Below the pieces are notes generated by a model. It saw only the letters and a list, made by a program, of their open reading frames with translations, was not told the DNA's origin and did no database searches. Below, piece by piece: positions 12,101 through 23,529 of a DNA stretch of 64,000 nucleotides (its first letter is position 1; each line of letters begins with the position of its first letter). The stretch covers positions 109,545,800 to 109,609,799 of the forward strand of contig CM056993.1 in assembly GCA_029891345.1 (NCBI GenBank), in the 5' to 3' direction. The DNA comes from Dryococelus australis (Eukaryota; Arthropoda; Insecta; Phasmatodea; Phasmatidae). The position numbers and the translations under genes were made by a program.

Positions 12101-13029
12101 GCATTTGTTTGTGATAGTCAGTAACTATGATGTGTTCCAGAGGTCCACGTATCCCTTGTGCCCATTTGTACCACCACAGGCGCATCAACCACAACAGCAA
12201 CACTCGACCGATCGACATTAGGACGGCGTCCCGATCATTGCAGGTCGACAAGAACAGCGTGTTTACATTTTTCTTGCCGCCCTGAAACCTGTGGCCGCAT
12301 GTCATCATATTTTTAATTTATCACAAGAAGTAACTCTCGAGATAAATTAATATGTGGCCTAAAACGTTGTTTCCCATGAAGTCAGGACCTTCCCAGCCAT
12401 TGGAGGGAACACGGAGGTAAGCAACGCCGCTTTATCCTATGCCTTACCGAAGTGCGCGATGTCAGCGGGCCTTGTGGCCTAACCCGGTGTACTACGTGAC
12501 CCTAAGAGGGTTCAAAAGGCGGGGAATAATATTCCCGAAGAAATTGTCAAGTGACGAGCGGCTCTCTAGCAGCATTATTTAATGAGAGTAAATACAGTGA
12601 GTTTCGCCAGGTATTGCACCATAGCTAACTAGGGAAGCCGCCCGCTTTTCCATAGAGGGTTACGAAAACCCATAGAAAACAGGGCAAAACTACGCCCACA
12701 ATAGTGAAATACACCTGACGTCACAGGAAGTTAAAAACCAACACTAAATCCCGTTATTCGCCATAATTCGCTATTACACATGCATATGTTAGGTTTAAGA
12801 GCGCAAATGTCTTCACTTATCGAGAATCAGCCATGTAAGACATAATTTCATTTAATATCATCCTTCAAATGCAGTGACACACTCAAGAAGTCACATTCTC
12901 AGCCATACCAGGGGCTCCGACGTTCACACGTATGTCAAAAATGTGATTTTGTCAGTATTAATAATTATGTTGAGTGTTAATTTTAATCATGTAAGTTGTG
13001 TAGTTGCGTTTTTTCATGTTTTGAATTTG
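9160..13029. other. Long stretch without recognisable genes
   Basis: I find no supported coding region. Two segments have somewhat higher complexity: 9830-9990, which is GC-richer, and 12370-12720, which holds several GC-rich phrases. Neither yields a recognisable protein. A short ATC run lies near 11606-11620. Both strands carry only brief chance frames. Confidence 0.5.
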
Positions 13030-13485
13030 GCAGCAGGCTCGCCGAGCTTCGGTGAGGCTGCGGCCATCTTAGTTAGAGTCCATCCACGGTTTCTTCGGCC
13101 TTTTGAATCAAACCTTTGAAAAATCTCCCCATGTATGCCGTGTTTAGTTACTTCCAACATATGCCATGTATCACAAGCGTTTTATACTTCTGTTCATAAC
13201 AGTAAATTTTTCGGTGAAATTGAAATTATATTCATATTTTATCTCTAAATTATAGTGCTTCATTGATAAATAAATTGAATTAAAAACAGCGAGAAACTAA
13301 GTGTGTTCGTAATACTTAGTAAGAAATTGTTCTTATACAAAATATTGTTACACTTGGTGCGCACGAATGCGAGGCATTGTACCTTTGGTGTAGTTATCCA
13401 GGCTTAGTTATCTTAGTTTGTACGAGGCGGAGGAATATCATGGAAGTAGAATTTAGCAGGGCTTCAGAAAAGGCTGAAGTAACCG
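13030..13485 (+). repeat. Dispersed repeat, copy 1 (inverted copy at 63345-63770)
   Basis: The segment aligns with the reverse complement of 63345-63770 over almost its whole length. Matching phrases include 'aaatctccccatgtatgccg', 'tcttatacaaaatattgtta' and 'tagtttgtacgaggcgga'. The two copies differ by many substitutions and small indels, so the family is old. No coding sequence is evident. It may be a non-autonomous DNA element or fragment of a larger repeat. The sequence outside the aligned part differs at both edges. Confidence 0.85.
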
Positions 13486-13499
13486 CTAATAAATCCGAC

Positions 13500-14175
13500 A
13501 TCAGCACTCGACTGACCCGGCGGGACAGGCAGTAAGCTCCCACTTAACCCCCCCCCCCCCCCCCCCCGCGGGGAATTCAGTCTAGGCTGTATATTCAATT
13601 TCAATAGTATAAAGTAACTCAAGAACCTTGTAACTTATCTTTAGCCGAGGGGAGCACTGATTTGCACCCTGAGATAATATTCCAGGACTTCACGTGTACG
13701 GTGACACGTTCTTGACGTAACTATTCTTAAGGCCCTTGCCTTACTTCGCAGCTACGACCATCGGCAGGTCACGAGTGCCATGCTCGCATTATCAAGGGTA
13801 TGCATTATTTTGCAGTGACATTGGTTTGTACCTTTCAGCCAATAAAACTGTCACATATTGAATAAGAGACTTTTATTGATTCCATACTCTCCTGAGTATC
13901 ACCGGGCACTGCGCCCTATCGCAGATTTATCCACTGTGTACTTTCAGTGTTAAAAGTATTACTTTTATGTGGCCTGCCTCCCACAAGCAAAGTAACTTCA
14001 CTGTCAGCATCGGCATGCGAAGTGGCTGACAACTTCGTCCCTTAGAAGTGCGTTTTATACAGAATTAATTACCATAAACAATTAATTATCAAAATAAACT
14101 CTCCTCAATTAGACTGCGGATTCAGAGACTGCTGAAGGTCGTCGGCTGTACGACCTTTCACATCATCGTTCTACC
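13500..14175 (+). mobile_element. Probable 5' LTR of a plus-strand gypsy copy
   Basis: The stretch sits between a dispersed repeat and a good primer-binding-site candidate (14181). It holds an AATAAA motif at about 13841 ('cagccaataaaactgtc') and a 20-C run at 13548-13567. The left boundary is uncertain, because no second copy of this LTR is present to compare. I infer LTR identity from position only: it precedes the PBS-like motif and a gag-pol reading direction on the same strand. Confidence 0.4.
13548..13567 (+). repeat. Poly-C run of 20
   Basis: This is an uninterrupted C homopolymer followed by 'gcggggaattc', within the probable LTR. Confidence 0.9.
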
Positions 14176-14180
14176 GAACG

Positions 14181-14195
14181 TGGCGCCGGGCAACA
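14181..14195 (+). promoter_or_regulatory. Primer binding site candidate
   Basis: TGGCGCCGGGCAAC has the TGGCGCC start typical of gypsy-type primer binding sites complementary to a tRNA 3' end. It lies upstream of a same-strand gag-pol reading, which supports a plus-strand 5' LTR ending just before it. Confidence 0.45.
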
Positions 14196-15600
14196 TCACC
14201 AGTTCCTGCCCTACCCGTGCCATGGCAGGTGGGGCATGAACACAGTTCATCATCTCTGAGGCACGCCGCGTCAAGTGGCTCCCACCGTGGGGCTAAAAGA
14301 ACTTCCAGGTGCAGAGGAGAACATCTACTACATGTCGGTGGCATGCTCGGTAAAACACATGGTCAACAGGCTACACAACAAACGACAACAAGGGTAAGAG
14401 TGCAACCAATAGTGCACCGCAGCAAACAGCAGCAATCAGATATGTCAATTGGTGACTAATCTGAGATCAACATACACTTATTACACAACAAAGCCACATC
14501 AGGAAACACATTTCAGCAAAGTACATTTTAATCGCATCGCAAGATACTCAGAACGCTGTCAAAACATTTCAGCCATTAAAATACACTGTGTTTTCTGTAT
14601 CATTGTTCATATCAACATATTTTAAATAATAACATAACTTGTTAGCTTCGTTTACACTATAGTCAAGAGTGCTTTGTATATGTGTAATGTCAACTTACGT
14701 ACAGTGTTCCGAGGAGAAGTTGAAACATGTCATCAGACGTATCGTGTGGGTTTAAATCTGTACAAACAGCCCACAGGGTTGGTGTGTTCTATTGCAACGT
14801 CAACTTGTATTATAAAATTTGCTACAACACACATGTTAGGCATGGAAACACATAACAGCAACTTGTTACAACTATATCTAAACAGAACCAGACACAATCA
14901 CTCGGCATTGAGAATGTATAAAGGGCAATGTATGTATTTTGAGTGTACATGTATACAGTGCTGCACATCACAAGTAAAGCAGCAAACCAGATGTGCCAAT
15001 GTAAGTGCAACACTATTTCGTAAACACGAACACGTACTTATTTTCAAGAGTTGCGCAACCAGCAATTATAACATATGCCCGTAATTGCCCATGAGGCATA
15101 GCTACCAAGTTAATGACAGTGATTGCAAGCTAATTCAGTCTGCTTAATATAATTTTTCAAAAACCAATTTCATTTTTTTTTTTTTTTTCACTTTTCAAAA
15201 CTTTATCAAAATAAAATAATAAACTTTTACTGCGTTTTTCCAAAACATTTTCGAAACCTTTGCGTAGCAATTATCAAGAAACTTTTTCAAAACTTTTACA
15301 TCATTTCAGGAACATTCAAAAGCTGTTTCAGAACATTCGCAGCCTTAGTGTGGGAAAACGCAGGTGCTAGGCGATCAGCTGGAATCACGCGATAACAGGC
15401 AGGACAATAAAGTGTCAGATGGAACTGTAAAATCCGTCTCCCCCCTCCCCCTCGGTTAGTGTCGTACTGAGGGACGGTCGCGTACCGCGTCATCAAAATG
15501 TTTGACCCTGAAGCCTGCGCTCCACAACATGTGACTGTGAAAGACAGACAGTGACAGGGATAATCTGAACTGGTGCACAAGTGCAGGGAAAACGAAGCCC
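14196..15600 (+). other. Untranslated leader of the plus-strand gypsy copy
   Basis: This lies between the PBS candidate and the first recognisable coding segment. It includes A/T-rich runs such as the T-run at 15173-15188 and no supported gene. The frame at 14674-15084 is open but has no recognisable feature. The leader is unusually long for a gypsy element, so it may contain other insertions. Confidence 0.35.
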
Positions 15601-16260
15601 TTGTGGCTACCGTGTGTTCAACCCATGTTAGGAACCAATCCTTTTACAGAGGTAACATGTCTGTGCAGAGAAATAAAAAAGTTAAAAATGTGTAGGGAAC
15701 GGATCACAAAAGCAAACAGGACACGCATGGGCAAAACATGGAGTTGCACGTCACATGGTACACCGGCACTTTTGTGTTCAGACGGTGGCAAATTGCAGCC
15801 CAATCCAAATCAGCAGGGTTTGCCCAACCAATTTGTTTGTGCATGTGATCCAACACATTTAATAAATTTGCAAACCTCAGTAAACATTATAACCAATTGG
15901 TAGAATGGCAGGCGTGCAAAACAAATTTCGTAAGCATGCAGGGGAAATGGCACCGTAATATGTGTACAGTATGCCCAGAAATATCACCCAGAATGTTTAA
16001 GCCGAACAGAAAAGGCGACAACAGGCCAGCGAGGTGGCTTTTATGCGAAACATGTAGTGCATTCTTTTCAAACCTGGGCAAAAATCAGAGGATTTGTTAA
16101 CGGGAAACTTTCAAACACCACAGCATTTTTCACCAGGATATTTGCAGGCCGGGACTACAAGAAACTATCGGATGCGAGACGTGCGGGTGCAAGATGCTCT
16201 GGCAATGCCTGACCGGGCAATACATGGCAAACCAAGCAGCCGGGAGATTTCATTGCGGAC
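15601..16260 (+). pseudogene. Cys/His-rich ORF upstream of gag
   Basis: Two frames carry clustered CxxC pairs: 'FVCAC', 'MCTVCPE', 'RWLLCETCSAFF', 'GCETCGC' and 'FHCGQC'. They are separated by stops and a frame change. The arrangement resembles a tandem PHD/RING-like zinc-binding region. The same kind of ORF precedes gag in the copies at 19859-20137 and 32451-33058, so it is a family property rather than chance. Its role is unknown. A PHD-like module on a retroelement could bind chromatin or the RNA, which is inference. Confidence 0.5.
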
Positions 16261-16370
16261 AATGTACTTTTCCATCGCCGCGGTAAGAAGCTACAAAGCC
16301 AGTAGTAGGAGCTCATTAAACGCAACTACTCGGAAGAACATAACCGCAACAGAAAGAGAAGTCACAACCA

Positions 16371-17230
16371 ATGCCCCAGTCATCCGACAATAATCCGGAA
16401 CTATTTACAGCAATCACAAGGGCCGTCGTAGCCGGCACGACTTCCGCACGGCTTCAGCAGTTACCAACATTTGCAGGACTGCCGAGTGAGGATCCACAGG
16501 CCTTCCTGAATGACTGCACAGCCTGTATGAAGAGGTACAGCGTGTGCCAACAGGAGTGGCCGAATTGCGTAGGAACCCAGCTGGCAGGCGAAGCGAGTAA
16601 TTGGTGGCGAATGGTCAGTCACTACGGTATTGAGTGGGTGAAATTTCTGAGAAGTTTCCAGAGTTGATTTGCCAGCCCATATTCCTCATTGCAAGCACAG
16701 AGCATGCCCATGCTGGAGGTGCAGAAACAAGGAGAAACCCTGACGGCATTTGCAATGAGGAAAATCGGACAGATTAAGAATTTTCATCCTAAAATGAGCG
16801 AGGGTAAAATTCTCGAAGTAGTAACTTCAACAGTACGAGCGGAGAACCGGCTAGTAATGGCATCGCTTATCCATTATTAGCACTGTGGATTTCATGTGTC
16901 CTGCCACATTATTGGACCAAGCCAGCCTAGAGCAGAATACCACTGCTAGAGAGGGAGACTGGTACTATTCGTGCCGTAGAAAGGAAGCAGAGCAAAGGGA
17001 GCAGACAGAAGTGCAAACAAAACAGGGAGAAAAGCATTAGGAGCAAGCTCAATCCGGTCGCGAATAAATTCGGAACCCAGGATAGCAGGAGGAACAGGGG
17101 CAACCTCGGGCATGCTGAGAGGGCAATGCGAACCACCTTTTGCATGCAGGGACTGCAAAGAGGAGGGAAAGATTCATTTACATAATCAATGCCCAAAACA
17201 CAACGCATTACCAAACAACAACAATTCACC
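16371..17230 (+). pseudogene. gag: Gag of the plus-strand gypsy copy
   Basis: The frame at 16371-16667 has the capsid-type segment 'LQQLPTFAGLPSEDPQAFLN', with the conserved phrase 'YSVCQQEWPNCVGTQLAGEA' further on. The frame at 16689-16880 continues the capsid after a TGA. The same landmarks occur in the minus-strand copies at 18891-19277 and 40249-40602. A zinc knuckle at 17145-17192 reads C-x2-C-x6-H-x4-C ('CRDCKEEGKIHLHNQC'). The usual retroviral spacing is C-x2-C-x4-H-x4-C. Broken by at least one stop and frameshifts. Confidence 0.8.
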
Positions 17231-17399
17231 GATGGGAAATGGACCGTTGGGGTAGGCGAGCCGGACGTTAACTACCCAAGGGCCAACAGCCCCATGGAAC
17301 ACTGCTCCTCAACAAGTTGGGCAGGCAGAGAGTACACATCGGCAAGCCATCGTATAGCAAATCAATAGACAGCAAAACAGGATGATCAGAATAGCAGTT

Positions 17400-18043
17400 C
17401 ACATCAACCAACAACCATGCTACACATTAATTTACAGAGCTGCTAGCCACAACTTGGTGAGCATCAGATTCGCGGACACTGGCTGGATCACACCCAGTAC
17501 ACAGGTACTACACTTTGCAACGAAGCAGAACAAGGAGGAATAAATGGGAAAGACACTGATAACCATCCGAATTCGAGATGTGGACACCATCACCACAGCC
17601 CTCGTGTCTATGGACCTATGGGAGGATGCCATCATGGGTATCCCCTGGCTCAACGAACATAAAGCTATTGTTGAGCCAACCGCCCATAGGATATATTTCG
17701 GCCAGAAAGAACGGCGAACCGTGTACTACAATGAATCCCAACCCACTATTTGTGCGCCCAGAGTACAGTTAGATGAACTTGATCATGCGGTTCATCCAGA
17801 ATACCGGGATAATGTGCAGAGTATACTGGACGAACGACATGATGAATTTGCTGCAGGAGACCCACTCTGTCAAACAACAGTCGCCGAGCATAGTATTCCG
17901 CTGGAGCACGACCGGACGATATACTCTGGACCCAAAAGCTACCAGCTACATCAATGTGCAATCATCAAGGTGCAAATAGCGGAAATGTTGGCTGAGGGTG
18001 TGATAGAACGAACCTGTATCCATTACAACAGCGCAATAACCTT
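17400..18043 (+). pseudogene. pol: Protease and start of reverse transcriptase, truncated
   Basis: A protease active-site remnant lies near 17440 ('AASHNLVS', where family members have an Asp-Thr-Gly before Ala-Ser). The frame 17544 onward gives 'DAIMGIPWLNEHKAIVEP', typical of the protease-RT linker in gypsy Pol. Then come 'HSIPLEHDRTIYSGPKSY' and 'QIAEMLAEGVIERT', the N-terminal part of the RT fingers. The frame leaves the family after 'YNSAITLP' at about 18043, where homology switches to a minus-strand copy. RT palm, RNase H, integrase and the 3' LTR are absent here. Confidence 0.8.
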
Positions 18044-18558
18044 GCCCTTCCACACTGCTGCTGTGTTGCCTTGTTGCTAGTCTGATGACTTGATTCGTGG
18101 CAGTGATGTCTCTTGTGTTTACAAATCCCTTCCTCGCGAAACTATAAGAAGCAGCTGTGTCAATAAGTGCATGACACGGCAGCCCATTCAGGTGAATTTA
18201 AATTCGGATAAGTTGTGCCATGTTGCCGCTGATCTGTTTTACAAATGTTTGCTGTGGAGTTTTATCCAGCTGTTCGTTCCTTACTGGGCCATCAGTGGCG
18301 TCTGGCCGCTTTATCCCCGCAGGCCATTTCCCTGGTTGTGTCTTGCCGGGCTGCTATAACTGTCGAGGTGCGGGTTGTTTGGACATTGGCTCTGCCAGTG
18401 GTACACTTCGGCCAGTCTGCAATAATGACAGTGTGTTCGGGGCTGGTAGTCTCCTCCCTCTCTACCATTAGGTCTTCCCTCGCCAGGTTGCATGCTGTTC
18501 ACCCGATTACCGGGGTTATCGTGGTGGCGTGCATTTTCTTGGTAGTTCATCGGTCCGA

Positions 18559-18600
<42 letters not shown>

Positions 18601-19830
18601 GCATTGCTGTTCTACTCCCATCCTCACTTGCCTGTTAAACTGTTCACGTGGTTGTACATGGTCGTTGCCTCCAAACTCGTACTTCTCTCTTGCAGCACCT
18701 GATTCCCGGCGTGACTGACGTGAATTTCGTTCTAAAATAATTGCGGCTTTTAGAACTTTCTCGATGTTGCTGTTCATGAATAGCAGCAAAGCTGCGCGAT
18801 ACTCTGGGAGTATGGTTTCTCTTACAATTTCTAATATTTTCCTCTCTGGTAATTATGGTTGGAACTGGCGCACTTTCTGAACATTTTGGGTTATGATCGT
18901 CTGCAGTTGTTGATCGGGCTGTTGTTCCTGCCACAACAATTTCGTCTGGGCCTGCACTGACGTGGAACTGCTGCCATATCGGCACTGAAAAGACTGCACG
19001 AATTCGCCCCAGCTGAGGCAGTAGTGATATATTGCAGGGTACCATTTTGCAGCTCCTTGAGTTGGTTCCCGATGCAGCTTGCCCACTCATCCTCGCAAAC
19101 ACCATACTGTTTCAGTCGTGCAGTACACTCGTCCACAAATTCTTTCGGGTCCTCATTTGCGGTGCCAGAAAAGGTTGGCAGGTTTTGGAATTTGGTAGAC
19201 GTCGCATCTGTCGATTTTCCTGGCTCAGTTCTTGCTTGATTTTTACTTCCTGGTTCCTTTTGGTTGCCTAGGGCCAATTTTGTGTCGAGTTCTGTCCATT
19301 GTTATACATTGGGAAGGTTATTGAAGTTGCGGTCGGAAAAGGTGTTGATAACATGGGTTGTTGATATAGGTGCTGTTGGTAGTAGGTGGGTAACGGGGGT
19401 AAATATGGCGTGAAAGGTTGCATTGGTAGTGGAACTGTGGACAGTGTTGAGACAGGCAGAGCTGACTGCATCCCCGTGTTGCTTTGCTGTCAGTGCCGGC
19501 CACGTGTGTTGATGTGACAAGTGACGTACCGCTCCTAACTCCCTCCTTGCTCGCACAGTACATGTGCTGCTGCCCTCCCGGTGTTGCCACAACTCCGCTA
19601 GTTGCTAGATGCCTTTCCAGTGTTTCCTCTTTGCTACTGTTTGGTACTGTGCTTTCCTCATTCAGTTACTCCAAAACACTGTATCGCAAATCTGTTACAA
19701 ACTTATTCCAATTATATGCACGTGGTCTTGGACCAAAATTCTGATTGCAACAGTCACATTTAAATTGCATTTCCAACCTTGTGAATGCTGCAGTTTCACT
19801 AAGACATTAATCGATGAAAGCTAGTGTGGC
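18043..19830 (-). pseudogene. gag: Gag of a minus-strand gypsy copy
   Basis: Read leftward, it begins near 19770 with 'QFKCDCCNQNFGPRPRAYNW', parallel to the gag start at 41268. It runs through a Pro-rich stretch ('TVPLPMQPFTPYLPP', about 19400), then the capsid landmark 'FQNLPTFSGTANEDPKEFVD' (18891-19277 frame). It reaches a zinc knuckle C-x2-C-x6-H-x4-C at 18381-18430 ('CHYCRLAEVYHWQSQC') and then the protease border near 18060. A (CT)n run interrupts the nucleocapsid part. Several stops and frame changes. The copy ends at the junction with the plus-strand copy. Confidence 0.8.
18561..18597 (+). repeat. (TC)n microsatellite
   Basis: About 18 TC units lie within the gag remnant. They account for the Arg-Glu repeats in the minus-strand frames that cross it. 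Confidence 0.95.
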
Positions 19831-19858
19831 ACTTTTCACACTTGAGTAACAATGTTCC

Positions 19859-20137
19859 TTACCCTGTGCATAAAAGATTCACACACGAACTAGTTTGTTC
19901 TAAATTTTGACTAGGTTCATTCATTTTGGTAGGTTGTTCCGAATGTTCATTTAATTTGTCCACTGTTTGCACTTCATTGTGGTTGATCGCGGCGCGGTTG
20001 ATCGATGGGCTGGTCTTTCCTTTGCATCTGCAATAGCTGGTGTCTAGCTCGTATTTGGCAATTAAATTCGTTTGCATTACTCGTAAGCAATGCGGGCAGA
20101 GTAGCGCCAGTGTGCTAATATATGACTGGTCAGCCAT
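19859..20137 (-). pseudogene. Cys/His-rich ORF upstream of gag
   Basis: This is a 92-codon frame starting 'MADQSYISTLALLCPHCLRV'. It aligns with the ORF starting at 33058 ('MAGRILSDATALLCLHC'). Shared points are the CxxHC start, 'LIAKY', a second pair 'YCRCK' or 'YCKCE' and an acidic, polar tail. The shared start Met supports the 20137 ATG as the original start. In the other copy the frame continues into a PHD-like domain. Here it stops at 'CVNLLCTG'. It is immediately upstream of gag on the same strand. Confidence 0.55.
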
Positions 20138-20810
20138 TGTGTGTTAATGTCAACCTATACTCGAGCACGGAAGTGCGGTGCAGAATTTGAGCACGAATGC
20201 AGCAGCTCTGTGCAGTGCAGCATGATGCAGTGGTTAACGGATGGCGGGCACTCAGCTGACCGCCAGTGTGCTGTGAGCGGATAGCACAGGAAAGAGGAAC
20301 TTGTTTCGTTCACATTCTCCTTGTTTATTTCCTTTCCCCCTTCTTCAAGCACGGCGACGAGTGGGCAGTGACATCAGGTGGGGGAGGAGTAGCAAGGGAA
20401 TGTTCCCCTGGTCTTTGTCCCCGCTGGTCAGCGACAGGGTGTCGCACCAATGACATCATGTCTGCAGCCACGCGATGGCTGCCGTACAGCCTTTGTCCGC
20501 CTCTGCTGAGCAATGGCACTGTCTTTGTAATTCTGGCACGCTTTTCTCGCTGACCATGTGCAACTTCCCTGGCATTGTGTAGGTGTCTGGAAGACGTCGC
20601 GATGCTGCCCCTTGCGCCCCTTTCTGTACAGGTAGCCAAGTTGTCTGTGCAGCTCCCTTGTTGCCGGTAAATTCAGGAATTTAAATTCTGGACAAATTTG
20701 AGGTAAATTTGGAAACGGAAATTTTGGATTGGCGGGTTTAGCACAATATGCTACTAAGTTTGACGGCATTTTGACAGGTGTCAAAAAGGTGGTAGGAATT
20801 AGCCACACAT
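20138..20810 (-). other. Leader of the minus-strand gypsy copy
   Basis: The DNA resembles in composition and position the leader between the zinc-finger ORF and LTR at 33059-33711, including a GC-rich part and a region with 'aatttggaaa'-type phrases. No LTR or clear PBS can be recognised at its right edge. The boundary is therefore approximate. Confidence 0.35.
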
Positions 20811-21325
20811 GTTGTGCCGTCTCAAATACGACACTACATTCTAAATGAGTTTATAATTACGACATTAAGAAATTATGTCCTACAATTATTTTGTGCGACT
20901 ATATTAATGTTTTAATTGTCACCATAATTTTGTGTCTTGAGTACGTCTCCAGGATTTTTGCAATTTATGCATCTCTATCAATGTATTAATGTCTCACTAT
21001 TTAACCATTTTGAACAAGTAATTTTAAATGTTTGACCAGTTACTACATTACTGAGTTTTATCATTGTCTCTTGCTCTGATAATTAACTAAATTTTAATTA
21101 TTGGCAGTATTCTTGTTAATTGCCTATATTCTGAGTTTTTTTTTATCATATGTCTCGTTACTTTTATTATTTTTATTACAATGGTGAATAATACTTTTTT
21201 TTCTCCATTTGAACTACACATGAGTTGTCTGATTAGCTAATAAGGTTTATTTCCTATATATTTATTTATATCCATTTTTATTTTCGTCAAATAACTTATA
21301 AACTTTTAACATTTGTTTTAGTGAT
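20811..21325. other. AT-rich DNA without recognised content
   Basis: The DNA is T-rich with no open frame of note and no recognised repeat. It may include the position where an LTR would be expected, but I see no similarity to the other LTRs. Confidence 0.45.
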
Positions 21326-21329
21326 GAGA

Positions 21330-21550
21330 AAATCAGTGACTTTGCTATCACAGCCGTACTCGTGACAGTGACGATGCAGTATCGGTGACATTTATCGGTG
21401 ACGGTGACTCACGGTGACGTACATCGTGCCCGTGGTTAGCGAGGCGAGATGTTAACTGCTCCTACCAGAGCAGTGTTATCAACCGCACTAAGTGCAGCGG
21501 TGACAGGCAGGCCTGTAAGTGTGGCGCTGACAGGTGACTCCTCGAGCACA
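21330..21550 (+). repeat. Cluster of GGTGAC/GTGACAG motifs
   Basis: The hexamer GGTGAC or close variants occurs at least seven times in about 200 bp (for example 'cggtgacggtgactcacggt'). Clustered short motifs near the end of a hAT-type non-autonomous element would look like this, but I cannot find a matching inverted end. Confidence 0.4.
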
Positions 21551-22636
21551 TCAGTGTTAAGTAACAAGCCAAATTAAAAAAAAAATAGCAAACCAGTAGC
21601 TTTCAATCACACAAGAAAAAATTTTTTTTTCTTATTTATATATGTTTTTATTTATCAGATCAGGTCCCTCGTATCTGCAAACCAGGCTGTTTATTTTATA
21701 AAAAATGTGTTATAAATTTTTTCCATATGGAGTAATTACAAGTTCAGAGATTCATAAAGGCAGATATGAAGAGTGCTTATTTTCTACTAATTAAAATACA
21801 ATACTGTTATTGTTTTTTTCACAGAATTATAGCTGCGACCAATATACACAATACAATTTAATTATGTACAAACATTGCTTTAGATCAATTTTAATGTTTT
21901 CTGTTATTTAAAAGCATAATAGTTTAGAAATTTAAACAGAAATGTTCTTTTTTATATCAAGGTGATACTCTGCACAGTGCAAAAACTTAAAAGAAATCTG
22001 AAATATTATTGCACAGTTATTTCATTTAAATTATGTTGTTTTCAATACGTAAAACATCTTAACATAATTATTATGTGATATACCGAGATATGTTATATTT
22101 TAAATGTTACATTATTTTGAAACTAATTTAACCCATTATTTCCCATCATATTTTCGCCAGTTAGTTTCCTCCAGGCTACAAAAGAAATAATAGTACTCGA
22201 ACAACAAAATTAACATAATAACATATCAATCACGTTTCTGCCAGTCGGATATATGTGACAAATGTTGCAAGGATATCAACACGCACTCAGTACTAGGGAT
22301 GAGCTAAACATTTATATTATGATAGTGGCATTGGGGTGTAAACTATATACGTAGAACCTGAAACATTTTCTAGTGTGGTGTACGCCCGTACAAGCACTAT
22401 GGTCGACAAAACAATTGCATGCAAGGTTTTTTTTGTAAATTTGTAAATTCGAAAATATGGTGGCTGCTACAGTAGCTTAACTAATTGTTTGGTTATGAAA
22501 GAGCTGATATGTTTTATTTTTTTAAAGTTTTCAGGATAGTTCCTAATAGTCAGGCGTAATTTGTGTGGTGCTGAAGTAGATTTTGTATTTGCTACTTTTT
22601 GGCTTATTCCGTGTTATCACACTTTGAATCTCTCAG
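21551..22636. other. AT-rich DNA without recognised content
   Basis: Homopolymer-rich sequence with no supported gene. The phrase 'tactagggatgagctaaaca' at about 22292 has the look of a transposon end but has no partner. Confidence 0.4.
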
Positions 22637-22735
22637 ATGGGACGTATTAAGAAGTGTTGTGTGCCAGGCTGTGTCGATAGAACACCTACAAGACATCGTT
22701 TTCCTGTCTATGGGGAAAATGTGTTTAACATTTGA
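22637..22735 (+). pseudogene. N-terminal scrap of a THAP-type zinc finger
   Basis: The 32-residue frame starts 'MGRIKKCCVPGCVDRTPTRH' and then RFPVYGEN. Met near the start, C-x-x-x-C spacing and the His-Arg-Phe-Pro segment fit the start of a THAP domain. This DNA-binding finger is found in P-element-type transposases and many insect proteins. It ends at a TGA after about 32 residues, so the distal Cys-His pair and any transposase domain are missing. It is either the first exon of an unrecognised gene or a transposon remnant. The splice-donor evidence is not convincing. Confidence 0.5.
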
Positions 22736-22739
22736 ATAC

Positions 22740-23369
22740 AATGTATTCAGAGTATTGATTTAAACGTTTTACATCCCCAAGATGTGTAAGGGAAACTCTA
22801 CCTCTCACATTTAATGTGACCTCACCTAATGTGCATGGCACTGAATTGTTGTGCAATTTTTACATTGTGCTGCATATACCAGTGGGACAAAAAGCTGTGA
22901 AGGTATGATTTTGTGGGTGGATAATGAGAAGCAAGGTTCAGTGCAGGACTCTCAAGTGTTGCCGTACAAATTATAGCTGACCAGTATATTTTGAGATACA
23001 GTGTTGTGAGAAAATGGTTTGTCTAGGTTGGAGTGTTTCGAAAAGCTGTTTATACTGTGTTAGATGCCTTCAAAGCACTCGACAAGTCTGATCAAAGTAC
23101 ATGTCCTTTTGAGGAACAGAAAATTGGGTGTGAGTTTAATAGTTTCATAAAAAAAAGGTGAATTGCAAGCACATGCGACATAGTTCAAGCCCCATCCAGA
23201 TGGGCGACTTCGGTGATTTCTTTACACTACGGCCTGAGCCTTTGGTTACAGAAGTCTTTCTTAATGGATCACTGAGTTCTGGCAGTGGTGTAATTTGACA
23301 TGTGCAATATCTTTGTACAGCTGTGTATTGAAAAAAGATCTTACTGACACAATAAACAAATAAACAAGG
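22740..23369. other. DNA downstream of the THAP scrap, no gene supported
   Basis: Short plus-strand segments have slight coding character (for example near 22990-23120), but stops are frequent and no domain is recognised. This may be the remainder of the THAP-type element. Confidence 0.35.
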
Positions 23370-23525
23370 GATCTGCTAGGACCTGACTTAGGGAACCATC
23401 CTAGCAATTGCTTGAAATGATTTTGGAAAACCAAGATCATGATAGCCAGACTGAGAATCAAACTCTGGAATTTCCATATGCGAGTCGAATGGTGTACCAC
23501 TTTGCCATCTCGCAAAGTACCCAAC
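23370..23525 (+). repeat. SINE-like copy, second of two
   Basis: The order of blocks is 'agggaaccatcctagcaatt', 'gatttt', 'gaaaaccaagatcatgatag', a B-box-like 'gaatcaaactc', then 'gcgagtcgaatggtgtacca' and 'ctttgccatctcgc'. This matches the tRNA-derived polyneopteran SINE that I recall better than the copy at 745-935 does. The minus-strand open frames here are shadows. Confidence 0.6.
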
Positions 23526-23529
23526 GTAA

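Noticed and set aside
14674..15084. 136-codon open frame
   Set aside because: It lies in the leader of a gypsy copy, has no domain or compositional sign of coding, and a minus-strand frame is open over the same part.
18311..18789. Arg-Glu repeat proteins on the minus strand
   Set aside because: The repeats translate the (TC)n tract at 18561-18597. The rest is gag, described separately.
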